DNA from: Crocinitomicaceae bacterium
GTDB taxonomy: Bacteria > Bacteroidota > Bacteroidia > Flavobacteriales_D > Crocinitomicaceae
Length of the DNA stretch: 64,000 nucleotides
Assembly: GCA_028689775.1 (NCBI GenBank)
Contig: JAQVCM010000002.1
Span: 204,888-268,887, forward strand
Reading direction: 5' to 3'
The notes beneath the pieces were generated by a model that saw only the letters and a program-made list of their open reading frames with translations, had not been told where the DNA came from and ran no database searches. This document shows positions 1 to 8,969 of this stretch, piece after piece (the stretch's first letter is position 1; each line of letters opens with the position of its first letter). A program made the translations under genes and the position numbers.

Positions 1-1
1 A

Positions 2-1633
2 GTCCATCATGACATCAACATTTCCAATTTAGATTTTTATCAGCACATCAAAGATACTTATCAAACAAGCGATACACTGTATCAATTTGTTTCTACTGCC
101 GATGGAAATTTCATCACCAGATATCCCTTGGGTTGGGCGATTCTAGACGCTCCTTTCATTTTATTGGGACATCTTTATGCGCTTATTTCGGGCTTCCCAA
201 TCGATGGTTTTTCGAAACCGTATCAAATTGCAGCACTTTGTGGCAGTTTGTTTTACACTGGATTAGGTATTTATTGGTTTCGAAAAGTACTGGTACATTT
301 CTTTTCTGATAAATGGACTGCGATTATTTTAATTGCTGTTTTGTTGGGAACCAATTATTTGAATATAAACTACATGACACTCGGATTGGTACACGTTTAC
401 CTTTTCACATTGTATGCAGGATTACTGCTTCAAACCATTCGATTTCATCAAAATTACCGTTTAAAAAATGCACTTTTAATTGGTGTTTTTATCGGATTGA
501 TGATTGCGACCAGACCAACAGAAATTGTCGCCATCTTCATTCCCTTGTTGTGGGGCGTTGGTAGTTTTTCCGATTTCCGATTGCGAATCAAATTGATTTT
601 TACCACCCAATTTAAGTTGTATTTAGCAGCTGCTTTGCTTGCCTTTTCATGTGTTTTTCCGCAATTAATCTATTGGAAATTGACCACAGGTTCTTGGGTT
701 TTCTACTCGTATGTCAATGGCGGAGAAGGCTTGGATTTGTTGTCGCCACATACAAGGAATTTCTTATTGAGTTTCCGAAAAGGATGGTGGCTTTACACGC
801 CGATGATGTTTTTTGCAACGCTTGGTTTTTATCAGATATATCAAAAGCAAAAATCTATTTTTTGGGCACTGTTTAGCTATTTTATTTTTAATCTGTACTT
901 AGTTTCCTCGTGGACTACGTGGTGGTATGCGAGCAGTTTTTCGCAACGCGCGATTGAGCAATCCTATCCAATTATGGGAATTGCACTCGGTTTTTTCTTC
1001 GTTTATCAAGTCAAATGGAGGAAACTGATTTTGATTTTGGCTTCTGTTTTTCTATTTTTAAATCTATTTCAGACCTACCAATATCACGTTCAGATTTTAC
1101 CAGATGATCGAATTACGAAAGCGTATTACGTATCTGTTTTCGGACAAGTGAAAGGTCCATCCAAAGAGCAGTTGAAACTCTTGTTGATTGATAGAAATCA
1201 AACTGTTTTTAAAAATCAAGAGGAATATGTGAAGGTAAAAACGATACGCTATCAAGGAGAAAAGCCTTTGATGATGAGTCAGCAGGGAAGCACATACTCC
1301 CAAAATATTCGAATTCCATACCATCAATTGACATCCAAAGACCATGCTTGGATTCGAGGATATGGAATTTTAGAAGCTCAAAAAATACCTCAAAACGCAA
1401 GTCTACATTTTACGATGGCGATGTTGCATCAAGACAATCCATACATGTGGCATGCCATTTCCATGCGGAATGAAAACCAAGTCAAATTTAAAAAAGACAC
1501 CTTGATTTTTGATTACTTGACACCTGAAATTCGAACCAACAACGATGAACTTTCGGTTGGTTTTTGGCATCAAGATGGTGATTCTGTCTTGTTACACGAT
1601 TTTTACATCGAAGTTTGGGAACCCAAAAAGTGA
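2..1633 (+). CDS. Polytopic membrane protein, glycosyltransferase-like (5' end outside window)
   Basis: The frame is open to the left edge with no stop, so the N-terminus lies outside the window; the first in-window codons read VHHDINISNLDFY. The visible part has about nine or ten hydrophobic segments up to roughly residue 385, then a soluble C-terminal part of about 155 residues. This layout (early loop, many TM helices, C-terminal soluble domain) resembles GT-C fold lipid-linked sugar transferases, but I see no diagnostic motif, so the family is inference. A TTG at 128 would be a possible internal start, but the upstream codons are coherent protein. It ends 160 bp before scoB. A second protein of similar style lies at 14370. 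Confidence 0.7.
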   Translation, partial: VHHDINISNLDFYQHIKDTYQTSDTLYQFVSTADGNFITRYPLGWAILDAPFILLGHLYALISGFPIDGFSKPYQIAALCGSLFYTGLGIYWFRKVLVHFFSDKWTAIILIAVLLGTNYLNINYMTLGLVHVYLFTLYAGLLLQTIRFHQNYRLKNALLIGVFIGLMIATRPTEIVAIFIPLLWGVGSFSDFRLRIKLIFTTQFKLYLAAALLAFSCVFPQLIYWKLTTGSWVFYSYVNGGEGLDLLSPHTRNFLLSFRKGWWLYTPMMFFATLGFYQIYQKQKSIFWALFSYFIFNLYLVSSWTTWWYASSFSQRAIEQSYPIMGIALGFFFVYQVKWRKLILILASVFLFLNLFQTYQYHVQILPDDRITKAYYVSVFGQVKGPSKEQLKLLLIDRNQTVFKNQEEYVKVKTIRYQGEKPLMMSQQGSTYSQNIRIPYHQLTSKDHAWIRGYGILEAQKIPQNASLHFTMAMLHQDNPYMWHAISMRNENQVKFKKDTLIFDYLTPEIRTNNDELSVGFWHQDGDSVLLHDFYIEVWEPKK

Positions 1634-1793
1634 CAATATCATTAAGAGATGAGGTATTTTAGTTCTTTGTCTGAATTCGTTTTAAATAACAATTTATCTT
1701 GTTCATTTCTTCAGATACTTTCTACAATATTCAAAAAACAATTTGGTATAAAATACTATCTTTACATTTTGTAGCAAATAAATATTTTCAGTT

Positions 1794-2456
1794 ATGGCAT
1801 TAGACAAAATAGGCATCGCAAAACGTATCGCACAAGAATTGCAAGACGGTTGGTATGTGAATTTAGGTATCGGAATTCCGACCTTGGTTGCCAACTACAT
1901 TCCAAAAGGGATCGAAGTAGAATTTCAATCCGAAAATGGAATTTTGGGTATGGGACCTTTTCCTTTTGAAGGAGAAGAAGATGCAGACTTAATCAACGCT
2001 GGAAAACAAACGATTACCGCTACAAAAGGTGCTGCTTTTTTTGATTCTGCCATGTCATTTGCGATGATTCGCGGAAGACACGTACAATTGACCGTTTTAG
2101 GCGCGATGGAAGTTTCACAAAATGGAGACATTGCGAGCTGGAAAATTCCAGGTAAAATGGTGAAAGGAATGGGTGGCGCAATGGATTTAGTTGCATCTGC
2201 CGAAAACATCATTGTTGCCATGATGCACTCCAATAAAGCTGGTGAATCTAAACTTTTAAAAACGTGTTCATTACCGTTAACGGGTGTGAATTGTATTAAA
2301 AAGATTGTAACCGAATTAGCTGTATTGGAAATCATAGACGGCAAATTTCATTTGATTGAACGCGCTCCGGGAGTTTCTGTAGAAGAAATAATCTCTAAGA
2401 CAGAGGGCGATTTAGTCGTTCCAGATTTTGTTCCTGAAATGAGTTTTGAAGATTGA
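1794..2456 (+). CDS. scoB: 3-oxoacid CoA-transferase subunit B
   Basis: Beta subunit of a succinyl-CoA:3-ketoacid (or butyrate-acetoacetate) CoA-transferase, which moves CoA between an acyl-CoA and acetoacetate. 220 residues is normal for the family. The catalytic glutamate motif SENG is at residues 46-49 (Glu47), followed by ILGMGPFP. The start ATG follows an A/T-rich leader without Shine-Dalgarno. The alpha subunit is normally adjacent, but the gene upstream is an unrelated membrane protein and the one downstream is a GT2, so scoA must be elsewhere or subunit A is unlinked. Family assignment is firm; the exact acyl substrate is not. Confidence 0.9.
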   Translation: MALDKIGIAKRIAQELQDGWYVNLGIGIPTLVANYIPKGIEVEFQSENGILGMGPFPFEGEEDADLINAGKQTITATKGAAFFDSAMSFAMIRGRHVQLTVLGAMEVSQNGDIASWKIPGKMVKGMGGAMDLVASAENIIVAMMHSNKAGESKLLKTCSLPLTGVNCIKKIVTELAVLEIIDGKFHLIERAPGVSVEEIISKTEGDLVVPDFVPEMSFED

Positions 2457-2550
2457 AATTTGCCATTATCAAATAAAACCAAGTATTTAAAGTTAATAAA
2501 CAAAAAGGAAATCAGCATGCTAGCGCTTTTGATTTCGAACACATAAGTCA

Positions 2551-3267
2551 ATGATAAAAAAGTTATCTATTCTAATTCCAGCGTACAACGAAGGAAGAAC
2601 CATTCACCTTATTCTAGATCGAGTTAGAAAAGTAGAGTTGATCCAGGGAATTGAAAAAGAATTAATCATTGTCAACGATTGCTCTAGTGACGATACTGTT
2701 GCCAAAATCCAAGACTACATGCGTTCTTATCCTGAATTTAACATTCAATTGTTTTCCCAAGATCGAAATCAAGGAAAAGGAGCTGCCATCACCCGTGCGA
2801 TAAAAGAATGTTCTGGCGATTATTTGATTGTTCAAGATGCGGATTTAGAATACGATCCAGAAGAGTATAATTTGCTTTTAAAACCTGTGTTTATGGATAA
2901 TGCGGATGTCGTTTACGGATCACGGTTTGTTGGACATCATCCACACCGAATTTTATTTTTCTGGCATTCCATTGGAAATAAGTTTTTAACAGGCTTGTCC
3001 AACATCATGACGAACCTCAATTTAACCGACATGGAAACGTGCTACAAATTGATTCGTTCTTCGATCGCGAAAGGAATTGAAATCAAGGAAAATCGCTTCG
3101 GAATTGAACCTGAAATTACCGCCAAATTAGCAAAGATTCCAAAAATTAGAATCTACGAAGTAGGAATTTCATATTACGGAAGAACCTACGAAGAAGGAAA
3201 AAAAATAGGCTGGAAAGATGGTTTCCGTGCCATTTGGTGTATTTTTAAATACCGTTTTTTTAAATAA
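2551..3267 (+). CDS. Glycosyltransferase family 2 (dolichol-phosphate-mannose synthase-like)
   Basis: Soluble GT-A fold glycosyltransferase of 238 residues. The N-terminus has the usual SILIPAYNEG strand-loop, the nucleotide-sugar binding NDCSSDDT around residue 42-49 (Asp43), and the metal-binding DAD motif at 96-98. Length and the C-terminal GRTYEEGKKIGWKDG segment match the DPM1-like subgroup that transfers a sugar to a polyprenyl phosphate at the membrane. It sits 94 bp after scoB and 56 bp before pgk in the same direction. Donor sugar and acceptor cannot be read from the sequence. Confidence 0.85.
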   Translation: MIKKLSILIPAYNEGRTIHLILDRVRKVELIQGIEKELIIVNDCSSDDTVAKIQDYMRSYPEFNIQLFSQDRNQGKGAAITRAIKECSGDYLIVQDADLEYDPEEYNLLLKPVFMDNADVVYGSRFVGHHPHRILFFWHSIGNKFLTGLSNIMTNLNLTDMETCYKLIRSSIAKGIEIKENRFGIEPEITAKLAKIPKIRIYEVGISYYGRTYEEGKKIGWKDGFRAIWCIFKYRFFK

Positions 3268-3323
3268 AAATTTAGGCATAGCTAATTTGATTAATTTTGC
3301 ATTTTAATTCATAATAATACCAC

Positions 3324-4517
3324 ATGACTGATTTTCATAACTACGACTTTAAAGGAAAAAGAGCTTTAATACGTGTTGACTTTAACGTTCCATTAGATAA
3401 AGAAACACTAGAAATAACCGATGACACGAGAATTCGTGCGGCAATTCCAACCATTCAACGTGTATTGAAAAATGGCGGAAGTGTTGTTCTAATGTCTCAC
3501 CTGGGACGACCAAAAGAAGGGTTTGAGGACAAATTCTCTTTGTCTCACATCGTTAAACGTACCAGCGATTTATTAGGAGTTCCAGTTAAATTTGCAACGG
3601 ATTGTATTGGATCTGAAGCTGAAGAATTGAGTTCAACGTTGAAAGCAGGAGAAGTTTTATTACTAGAGAATTTGCGTTTCTACAAACAAGAAACTGCTGG
3701 AACTGAAAGTTTTGCTGAGTCCTTGGCAAAACATGGTGACGTGTATGTAAATGATGCTTTTGGAACTGCTCACCGTGCGCACGCAAGTACAACGGTTGTG
3801 GCTAAATTTTTCCCGAATGACAAAATGTTTGGATTGCTTTTAGAAGGCGAAATCAAAAGTGTCAATAAAGTATTGAATAGCACTGAAAAACCGTTGACAG
3901 CCATTGTTGGTGGCGCAAAAGTTTCTTCGAAAATCACCATTATTGAGCGTTTACTGGATAAGGTCGACAACTTAATTGTAGGTGGAGGAATGGCATATAC
4001 CTTTGTGAAAGCGCAAGGCGGAAAAGTAGGAAACTCCTTGGTGGAAGACGATTGTCTTGACATTGCAAGAGCTGTAATTGCGAAAGCAAAAGCGAACAAT
4101 GTGAACCTATACATTCCGGTGGATACCGTTATTGCTGATAAGTTTGACAACGACGCACAACGAAAAGAAGTAAATATCAATGAAATTCCAGATGGTTGGA
4201 TGGGATTGGATACCGGGTCTCAAACCTCAAAAGATTGTAAAGAAATGATTTTAAAGTCAAAATTAATTCTGTGGAATGGTCCAATGGGTGTTTTTGAAAT
4301 GGACAATTTTCAAGCTGGAACAAAAGACGTTGCCATGGCAATTGTTGAAGCAACTGAGAAAGGTGCTTTCTCTTTAATTGGTGGTGGTGACTCCGTTGCT
4401 GCGATTAATAAATTTCATTTAGCAGACAAAGTAAGTTACGTTTCAACAGGAGGAGGAGCGATGCTTGAATACTTAGAAGGAAAAGAATTACCTGGAATCA
4501 AAGCGATTTTAGCGTAA
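3324..4517 (+). CDS. pgk: Phosphoglycerate kinase
   Basis: Cytoplasmic glycolytic enzyme converting 1,3-bisphosphoglycerate and ADP to 3-phosphoglycerate and ATP. 397 residues, the standard length. Visible signatures are the N-terminal RVDFNVPLD, the substrate-binding SHLGRPK near residue 58, ENLRFY, the hinge [10 protein letters not shown], and the nucleotide-binding GGGDS near residue 353. A TAATTTTG element lies at 3292-3299 as a plausible -7 box, and a strong hairpin terminator follows the stop codon at 4545-4582. Confidence 0.98.
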   Translation: MTDFHNYDFKGKRALIRVDFNVPLDKETLEITDDTRIRAAIPTIQRVLKNGGSVVLMSHLGRPKEGFEDKFSLSHIVKRTSDLLGVPVKFATDCIGSEAEELSSTLKAGEVLLLENLRFYKQETAGTESFAESLAKHGDVYVNDAFGTAHRAHASTTVVAKFFPNDKMFGLLLEGEIKSVNKVLNSTEKPLTAIVGGAKVSSKITIIERLLDKVDNLIVGGGMAYTFVKAQGGKVGNSLVEDDCLDIARAVIAKAKANNVNLYIPVDTVIADKFDNDAQRKEVNINEIPDGWMGLDTGSQTSKDCKEMILKSKLILWNGPMGVFEMDNFQAGTKDVAMAIVEATEKGAFSLIGGGDSVAAINKFHLADKVSYVSTGGGAMLEYLEGKELPGIKAILA

Positions 4518-4544
4518 GATGGCATAAGATGATAGAAGTCTCTT

Positions 4545-4582
4545 AAAAACTCCATTCGTTTGGCACGAATGGAGTTTTTTTG
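4545..4582 (+). terminator. Intrinsic terminator of pgk
   Basis: A perfect 15-bp stem (4545-4559 with 4565-4579), 5-nt loop TTGGC, followed by a run of T. It begins 28 bp after the pgk stop codon. Confidence 0.9.
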
Positions 4583-4706
4583 TTTAAAGATTTTTCTTGT
4601 ATTCACTTGCCTTTAGAATGTCCTCCGGAAATGAATGATAAGCGACATTGGAGCTTGCTATTTATCTTGGACAAGCAAGGACGTAGGGATTCCGCAAGTA
4701 GTTATA

Positions 4707-4915
4707 AACCTGAGTTCGATTATCCCATCGAATTTATATCGCTGATTATAAGATTATAATAAACTATTCAAAATCCTCTTGGTTCAGCTTTCCAATGAAT
4801 GGCATTCTACTTCGTCATTTAAAATAAAAATAGTCCACTATTTTTTATTTAAAATTCCTCGTATTATACGCATTCATTGAAATATAAATCTCAATTTTAC
4901 AATCGAACTCAGGTT
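4707..4915. mobile_element. MITE-like element, copy 1
   Basis: A 209-bp non-coding segment bounded by perfect 14-bp terminal inverted repeats: AACCTGAGTTCGAT at 4707-4720 and its reverse complement at 4902-4915. The interior is AT-rich with no ORF. Its left ~125 bp aligns with 23883-24010, with scattered substitutions. Together with the pgk terminator and the terminator of the downstream gene it fills the 455-bp gap between pgk and the next gene. It could be a small non-autonomous transposon moved by an unseen transposase; that is inference. Confidence 0.65.
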
Positions 4916-4917
4916 AT

Positions 4918-4953
4918 AAAAAAAGCCCTCTGAAATGAATTCAGAGGGCTTTT
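4918..4953 (-). terminator. Terminator of the PA-domain T9SS gene
   Basis: A 14-bp stem (4921-4934 with 4940-4953) with loop ATGAA. Read on the minus strand it is followed by a run of seven U, as expected for the gene ending at 4973. Confidence 0.85.
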
Positions 4954-4972
4954 AATTTATTTAAACTCGAGA

Positions 4973-6673
4973 CTAGTTGATCGCAACGTTGATGTTACTT
5001 ACAGTTCCGTCATTCATTTGTAATTTGAAGATGTAAAGACCTGGTGTTAACTCAGAAGTGTTAACGCTAGCTTTACCTGCAGCATTTGTAGAAATTGCTT
5101 CTGTCATTACGATTTTACCAGTAATGTCAGTTACAGTTAAGTTTGCATTTCCAACAAAACCAGCAACAACGATGTTTACGATGTCATTAGCAGGGTTAGG
5201 ATATACTGAAGCTTGAACTGTTGTAGTTTCTAAAACACCTAATTCAGCAATTGGGAAAGTTTTGATTCCGATTGCAGCAATCGGAAGTCCAACGAAACCT
5301 AAACTCCAAGCAGCACCAATTTTCATTGGAGAATATGGGCTTTTGTATTCGTCTTCATTCATTTGGTATTTTGTATTGCTGTCATAACCTAAGAATACGT
5401 CTTGGTTAGAAGTTGTAATACAGAATAAATATTTCTGATCATCAACCAACGCAAATGGAACCATAAATTCTTGGTAAATAGTACTATCACCATAGTCTCC
5501 ATCGTAGCTATAGGAAGCGAAAGCTGGTTCTCCAAAAAGGTTTTCGTCAATAGTTGCATCGTCAACGTTTACGAAAACATCATTCCATTCAATTGCTTGG
5601 ATTCTGATTTCTTCACCTGTCATATCGCCTGGAGAATTTTGAGAAGCTCTGAAGTACATACCTTGAGCGCCTAATCTACTTGCATTTGCATCTTGGAAGA
5701 ATACACATGTTTTGAATTCTCCGTCTGGAGTTGCTGGTTTAGAACCACCAGTTGAATTTGGAAATCCGTTTGCATCAACACTTCCTAATGAAACAATGTT
5801 GTCTGTAAATGTGAAATTAGTTACACGTTCGTTATCATCAGCTGATTCGTCAACGTTTTGACCTGTGATTTTATACGTGATTTTGTACTGACCTAAGGAG
5901 TAAGTAGCTTCAGAGAAATCAGGGAAAGTAACCATGATTGAATCTCCTGATGCTAAAGTAGCTGTAACAGTTTGATTTTCATTGTACAGTTCTGTTGTTC
6001 CACGTTGAACTTTTGCATTCACAACGAAGTTTGTTTGATCTGCAGTACCGTAGTTTCTAACTTTAGCAGCTAATTTTACGGAATATTCAGCCGCACTACC
6101 AGCTAATGCCAACGGATAAGCTTGAGATTTTGCGTGTAAGTAATCACCAGAAGTCATTCCTAGGTCATTTACAAACAAACCGAATTTGTTTCCAATAAAT
6201 GCATTCACAGTTTCATTTGCGTGAATTCTTTCATTGATTAGCGCACCAGTTTCTTTAGAAATCATAATCGTTGGAACCGTTACAGACATTCCTGAAACAC
6301 CACCGCCGATTGGAATTGGTTCACCAATAGCATTGTTAACGATGATAACTGCGATCGCACCTGCATTTTGAGCAGCCAAAGCTTTCGCTCCAAACTCACA
6401 AGATCCACGGTAAACCATTGCAATTTTTCCTGTCAATGATCCTGGTGTAAGCGGTGTACAAGCCAAAGTATCTGGACCAGCAATTGCGATATCTGCAAGT
6501 ACTGAGTTTGCAGGAATATCTAAGTCTGCAACTCCCCAATCACTATTGATTCTAGCATACGTTAAATTATAACCGCTCGCAATTGAAGCCGGAGTATTTA
6601 CTTTAAATACTACTTGGGAATTAACACCAAAACCGAAAAGGGCGAGTGTTAATGTTAGTAATGTTTTTTTCAT
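4973..6673 (-). CDS. Secreted PA-domain protein with T9SS type A sorting domain
   Basis: 566 residues. The N-terminus MKKTLLTLTLALFGFGVNSQ is a signal peptide cleaved after a Ser/Gln site. Residues ~20-165 form a protease-associated (PA) domain, with the GKIAMVYRGSCEFGAKA strand and AIAVIIVNN typical of that fold; here it is not attached to a recognisable peptidase. The middle (~180-460) resembles beta-sandwich modules. The last ~80 residues carry the T9SS type A signature: VYPNPANDIVNIV, LTVTDITGKIV and GLYIFKLQ. It should be exported by Sec, cross the outer membrane by T9SS and be released or anchored on the surface. No catalytic domain is visible, so the role is unknown. Confidence 0.85.
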   Translation of the reverse strand: MKKTLLTLTLALFGFGVNSQVVFKVNTPASIASGYNLTYARINSDWGVADLDIPANSVLADIAIAGPDTLACTPLTPGSLTGKIAMVYRGSCEFGAKALAAQNAGAIAVIIVNNAIGEPIPIGGGVSGMSVTVPTIMISKETGALINERIHANETVNAFIGNKFGLFVNDLGMTSGDYLHAKSQAYPLALAGSAAEYSVKLAAKVRNYGTADQTNFVVNAKVQRGTTELYNENQTVTATLASGDSIMVTFPDFSEATYSLGQYKITYKITGQNVDESADDNERVTNFTFTDNIVSLGSVDANGFPNSTGGSKPATPDGEFKTCVFFQDANASRLGAQGMYFRASQNSPGDMTGEEIRIQAIEWNDVFVNVDDATIDENLFGEPAFASYSYDGDYGDSTIYQEFMVPFALVDDQKYLFCITTSNQDVFLGYDSNTKYQMNEDEYKSPYSPMKIGAAWSLGFVGLPIAAIGIKTFPIAELGVLETTTVQASVYPNPANDIVNIVVAGFVGNANLTVTDITGKIVMTEAISTNAAGKASVNTSELTPGLYIFKLQMNDGTVSNINVAIN

Positions 6674-6770
6674 ATTAATATAAGTTTGAGTTTATAAGGG
6701 TAAATATAAAACATAAAATTAATAACTCATAGGAGAATCGTTTAATTTTAATTATTGATGATCAATTTAT

Positions 6771-7115
6771 CTATTGAAATAAATCGATAACGCGTTCAAT
6801 TGGTCTGCCGATGGCGGCTTGATTTCCGTGAATAACAATTGGGCGCTCAATGAGAATTGGATGAGAAACCATGATATCAATCCATTCATCTTCTGAATGA
6901 TGCTTATTTTCAAATTTTTTAAAAGCGGGTTCATTCTTGCGAATCAGTTCAAATGCTGGTATGCTTAAAAGAGCGAGAATTTCTTTTAGTTCTGCTTTAG
7001 ATGGCGTGTTTTCGAGGTAATTAATTATTTCAAAATCAGCAGTTAATTTTGACATTTCAGCGAGTACGGCACAACTTTTACTGCAACTTTGATTGTGATA
7101 GAGAATCGTTTTCAT
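6771..7115 (-). CDS. ArsC/Spx-family protein (arsenate reductase-like)
   Basis: 114 residues, thioredoxin-like fold of the glutaredoxin-dependent ArsC family. The active-site loop reads NQSCSKSC (Cys11), compared with the usual NPxCSKSR; the arginine that follows the catalytic loop is replaced by Cys15, giving a CxxxC pair. The C-terminal PILIERPIVI and IGRPIERV stretches are family hallmarks. True arsenate reduction needs more than this loop, and many Bacteroidota homologues are general thiol reductases, so the substrate is uncertain. No ars operon genes are nearby. Confidence 0.8.
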   Translation of the reverse strand: MKTILYHNQSCSKSCAVLAEMSKLTADFEIINYLENTPSKAELKEILALLSIPAFELIRKNEPAFKKFENKHHSEDEWIDIMVSHPILIERPIVIHGNQAAIGRPIERVIDLFQ

Positions 7116-7195
7116 ATACTAAAGTTTTAAAAGTGCTTTTAATGTCAACTCCTTTTTTCAAAGTCTTTGAACGAAAGTGAGAAAGTATCTCGGTC

Positions 7196-8281
7196 TTAAC
7201 TTCCGTAGGTCATTAAATAGGATTTCAAAAATTCATTCAATTCGCCATCCATAACTGCCTCTACGTTTCCGGTTTCATGTCCTGTTCTTACATCTTTCAC
7301 TAATTTGTATGGATGCATCACATAATTTCGGATTTGTGAACCCCATTCAATTTTCTTTTTGTTGGATTCAATCTCGTTTCTTTTTTCCATTCGAGCTCTG
7401 TATTCCAATTCATATAATTGAGATTTAAGCAATTGCATGGCTTTTTCCTTGTTTCCTAATTGCGAACGGGATTCAGAGTTTTCAATGACAATTCCGGTCG
7501 GGCCGTGCTTTAATCGCACAGCAGTTTCTACTTTATTTACGTTTTGTCCACCAGCTCCACCAGAACGGAAGGTGTCAAAAGTAACATCAGCAGGATTTAC
7601 GTGAATTTCAATGGTATCATCAATCAACGGATAGACATAAACGGAAGCAAAGGAAGTATGTCTTTTGGCATTGGAATCGAATGGTGAAATGCGTACCAAG
7701 CGGTGCACTCCATTTTCTCCTTTGAGGTATCCGAATGCAAAATCTCCTTCAAATTCTATGGTAACTGTTTTAATTCCAGCAACATCTCCTTCTTGGAAGT
7801 TAAGTTCTTTTAGCTTGTAACCATTTTTAGTTCCCCACATCATGTACATGCGCATCAGCATCGAAGCCCAGTCGCAACTTTCTGTTCCACCAGCTCCAGA
7901 AGTAATTTGAAGAATTGCTCCCAATTGATCTTCTTCGCCTGAAAGCATGTTTTTCAATTCCAGTTCATCTACATTTTTCAAAAGTGAGGTGTAACAGGCA
8001 ACAACTTCACTTTCTTCAGACATTCCTTCTTTGTGGAATTCGATTAACACTTCTAGATCATCTAATTCTGATTTCAATTTATCGTACGTTTCGATCCAGA
8101 ATTTTAGAGTTCGAGAAGCTTTCATGGAAATTTCAGCTGCTTTGGAGTCATTCCAAAACTCAGGATCTTGAGATTTTAAATCAGCTTCTTGTAATTGAAT
8201 TCGTTTTTCGTCGATTTTCAAATAAGCAGCGATTGCAAGTACCCGTGCTTTTACATCTTTCAGTTGATCTTGATTTACCAT
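7196..8281 (-). CDS. prfB: Peptide chain release factor 2
   Basis: Recognises UGA and UAA stop codons and triggers hydrolysis of peptidyl-tRNA. 361 residues. The stop-codon reading motif SPF is at 199-201 and the catalytic GGQ at 244-246. Unlike E. coli, the gene is one uninterrupted frame: at the position of the +1 frameshift the codons read TAT TTG AAA (YLK), so there is no in-frame UGA and no autoregulatory frameshift. An in-frame TAG lies two codons before the ATG, which fixes the start. A TATATTTG box ends only 6 nt before the ATG, suggesting a very short or absent leader. Confidence 0.97.
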   Translation of the reverse strand: MVNQDQLKDVKARVLAIAAYLKIDEKRIQLQEADLKSQDPEFWNDSKAAEISMKASRTLKFWIETYDKLKSELDDLEVLIEFHKEGMSEESEVVACYTSLLKNVDELELKNMLSGEEDQLGAILQITSGAGGTESCDWASMLMRMYMMWGTKNGYKLKELNFQEGDVAGIKTVTIEFEGDFAFGYLKGENGVHRLVRISPFDSNAKRHTSFASVYVYPLIDDTIEIHVNPADVTFDTFRSGGAGGQNVNKVETAVRLKHGPTGIVIENSESRSQLGNKEKAMQLLKSQLYELEYRARMEKRNEIESNKKKIEWGSQIRNYVMHPYKLVKDVRTGHETGNVEAVMDGELNEFLKSYLMTYGS

Positions 8282-8287
8282 AGGCTA

Positions 8288-8295
8288 CAAATATA
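8288..8295 (-). promoter_or_regulatory. Putative prfB -7 box
   Basis: TATATTTG on the minus strand, matching the Bacteroidota TAnnTTTG consensus, 6 nt upstream of the prfB ATG. No convincing -33 TTTG lies at the right distance. Confidence 0.4.
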
Positions 8296-8477
8296 ATGTG
8301 AAATAGCCTTAATTACTACCTTCTGAAAACAATAATGGAAAAAAATCGAGTTGGGATAGGTGGTTTTTAGCACGAATATATTCGTCAATTTCAATTGAAA
8401 CAGCATCTGTTATATGATTGTTGTCAGAATTTATTGTTTTAAAACGGGCTTTCAATTTAACAATTGAAATAAAATGA

Positions 8478-8485
8478 TACATTTG
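8478..8485 (+). promoter_or_regulatory. Putative gcvH -7 box
   Basis: TACATTTG, a full match to TAnnTTTG, 26 nt before the gcvH ATG. The -33 element is not clear. Confidence 0.4.
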
Positions 8486-8511
8486 TAATTATCAATTAAA
8501 AGAATTTAAAA

Positions 8512-8889
8512 ATGAACATTCCAGCTGAATTAAAATATACGAAAGACCACGAATGGATTCGTATCGAAGGTAACATCGCAATTGTTGGTATCACAGACTT
8601 TGCACAAAGTGAATTAGGAGATATCGTTTACGTTGAAGTAGAAACAGAAGACGAAGAATTGGATGCAGAAGAAATCTTCGGATCTGTAGAAGCTGTTAAA
8701 ACAGTTTCAGATTTGTTCATGCCGCTTTCAGGTAAAATCATTGAGTTCAACACGGCTTTGGAATCAAATCCAGAAGCAGTAAACAAAGATGCTTATGGCG
8801 AAGGTTGGATGATTAAAATAGAAATGAGTGATGAGTCACAAATTGAAAACCTTTTAACTGCTGAAGGATACCAAGCGTTAATCGGATAA
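8512..8889 (+). CDS. gcvH: Glycine cleavage system H protein
   Basis: Lipoyl carrier that shuttles the aminomethyl group between the P, T and L proteins. 125 residues, the normal length. The lipoylated lysine is Lys63 in GSVEAVKTVSD; the N-terminal KYTKDHEW and the C-terminal EGWMIKIE segments are conserved. It stands alone between convergent genes, without gcvT or gcvP, and has its own promoter-like box upstream and a terminator downstream. Confidence 0.97.
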   Translation: MNIPAELKYTKDHEWIRIEGNIAIVGITDFAQSELGDIVYVEVETEDEELDAEEIFGSVEAVKTVSDLFMPLSGKIIEFNTALESNPEAVNKDAYGEGWMIKIEMSDESQIENLLTAEGYQALIG

Positions 8890-8914
8890 TTAGTGATATT
8901 CATTTAAATACTTG

Positions 8915-8944
8915 AAAGGACTTGTTTTACAGGTCCTTTTTTTT
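8915..8944 (+). terminator. gcvH terminator
   Basis: An 11-bp stem with one G-T wobble (8915-8925 with 8929-8939) followed by eight T, 25 bp after the gcvH stop. Confidence 0.75.
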
Positions 8945-8969
8945 ATTCAAGATTTTAATCACTTTTTAA

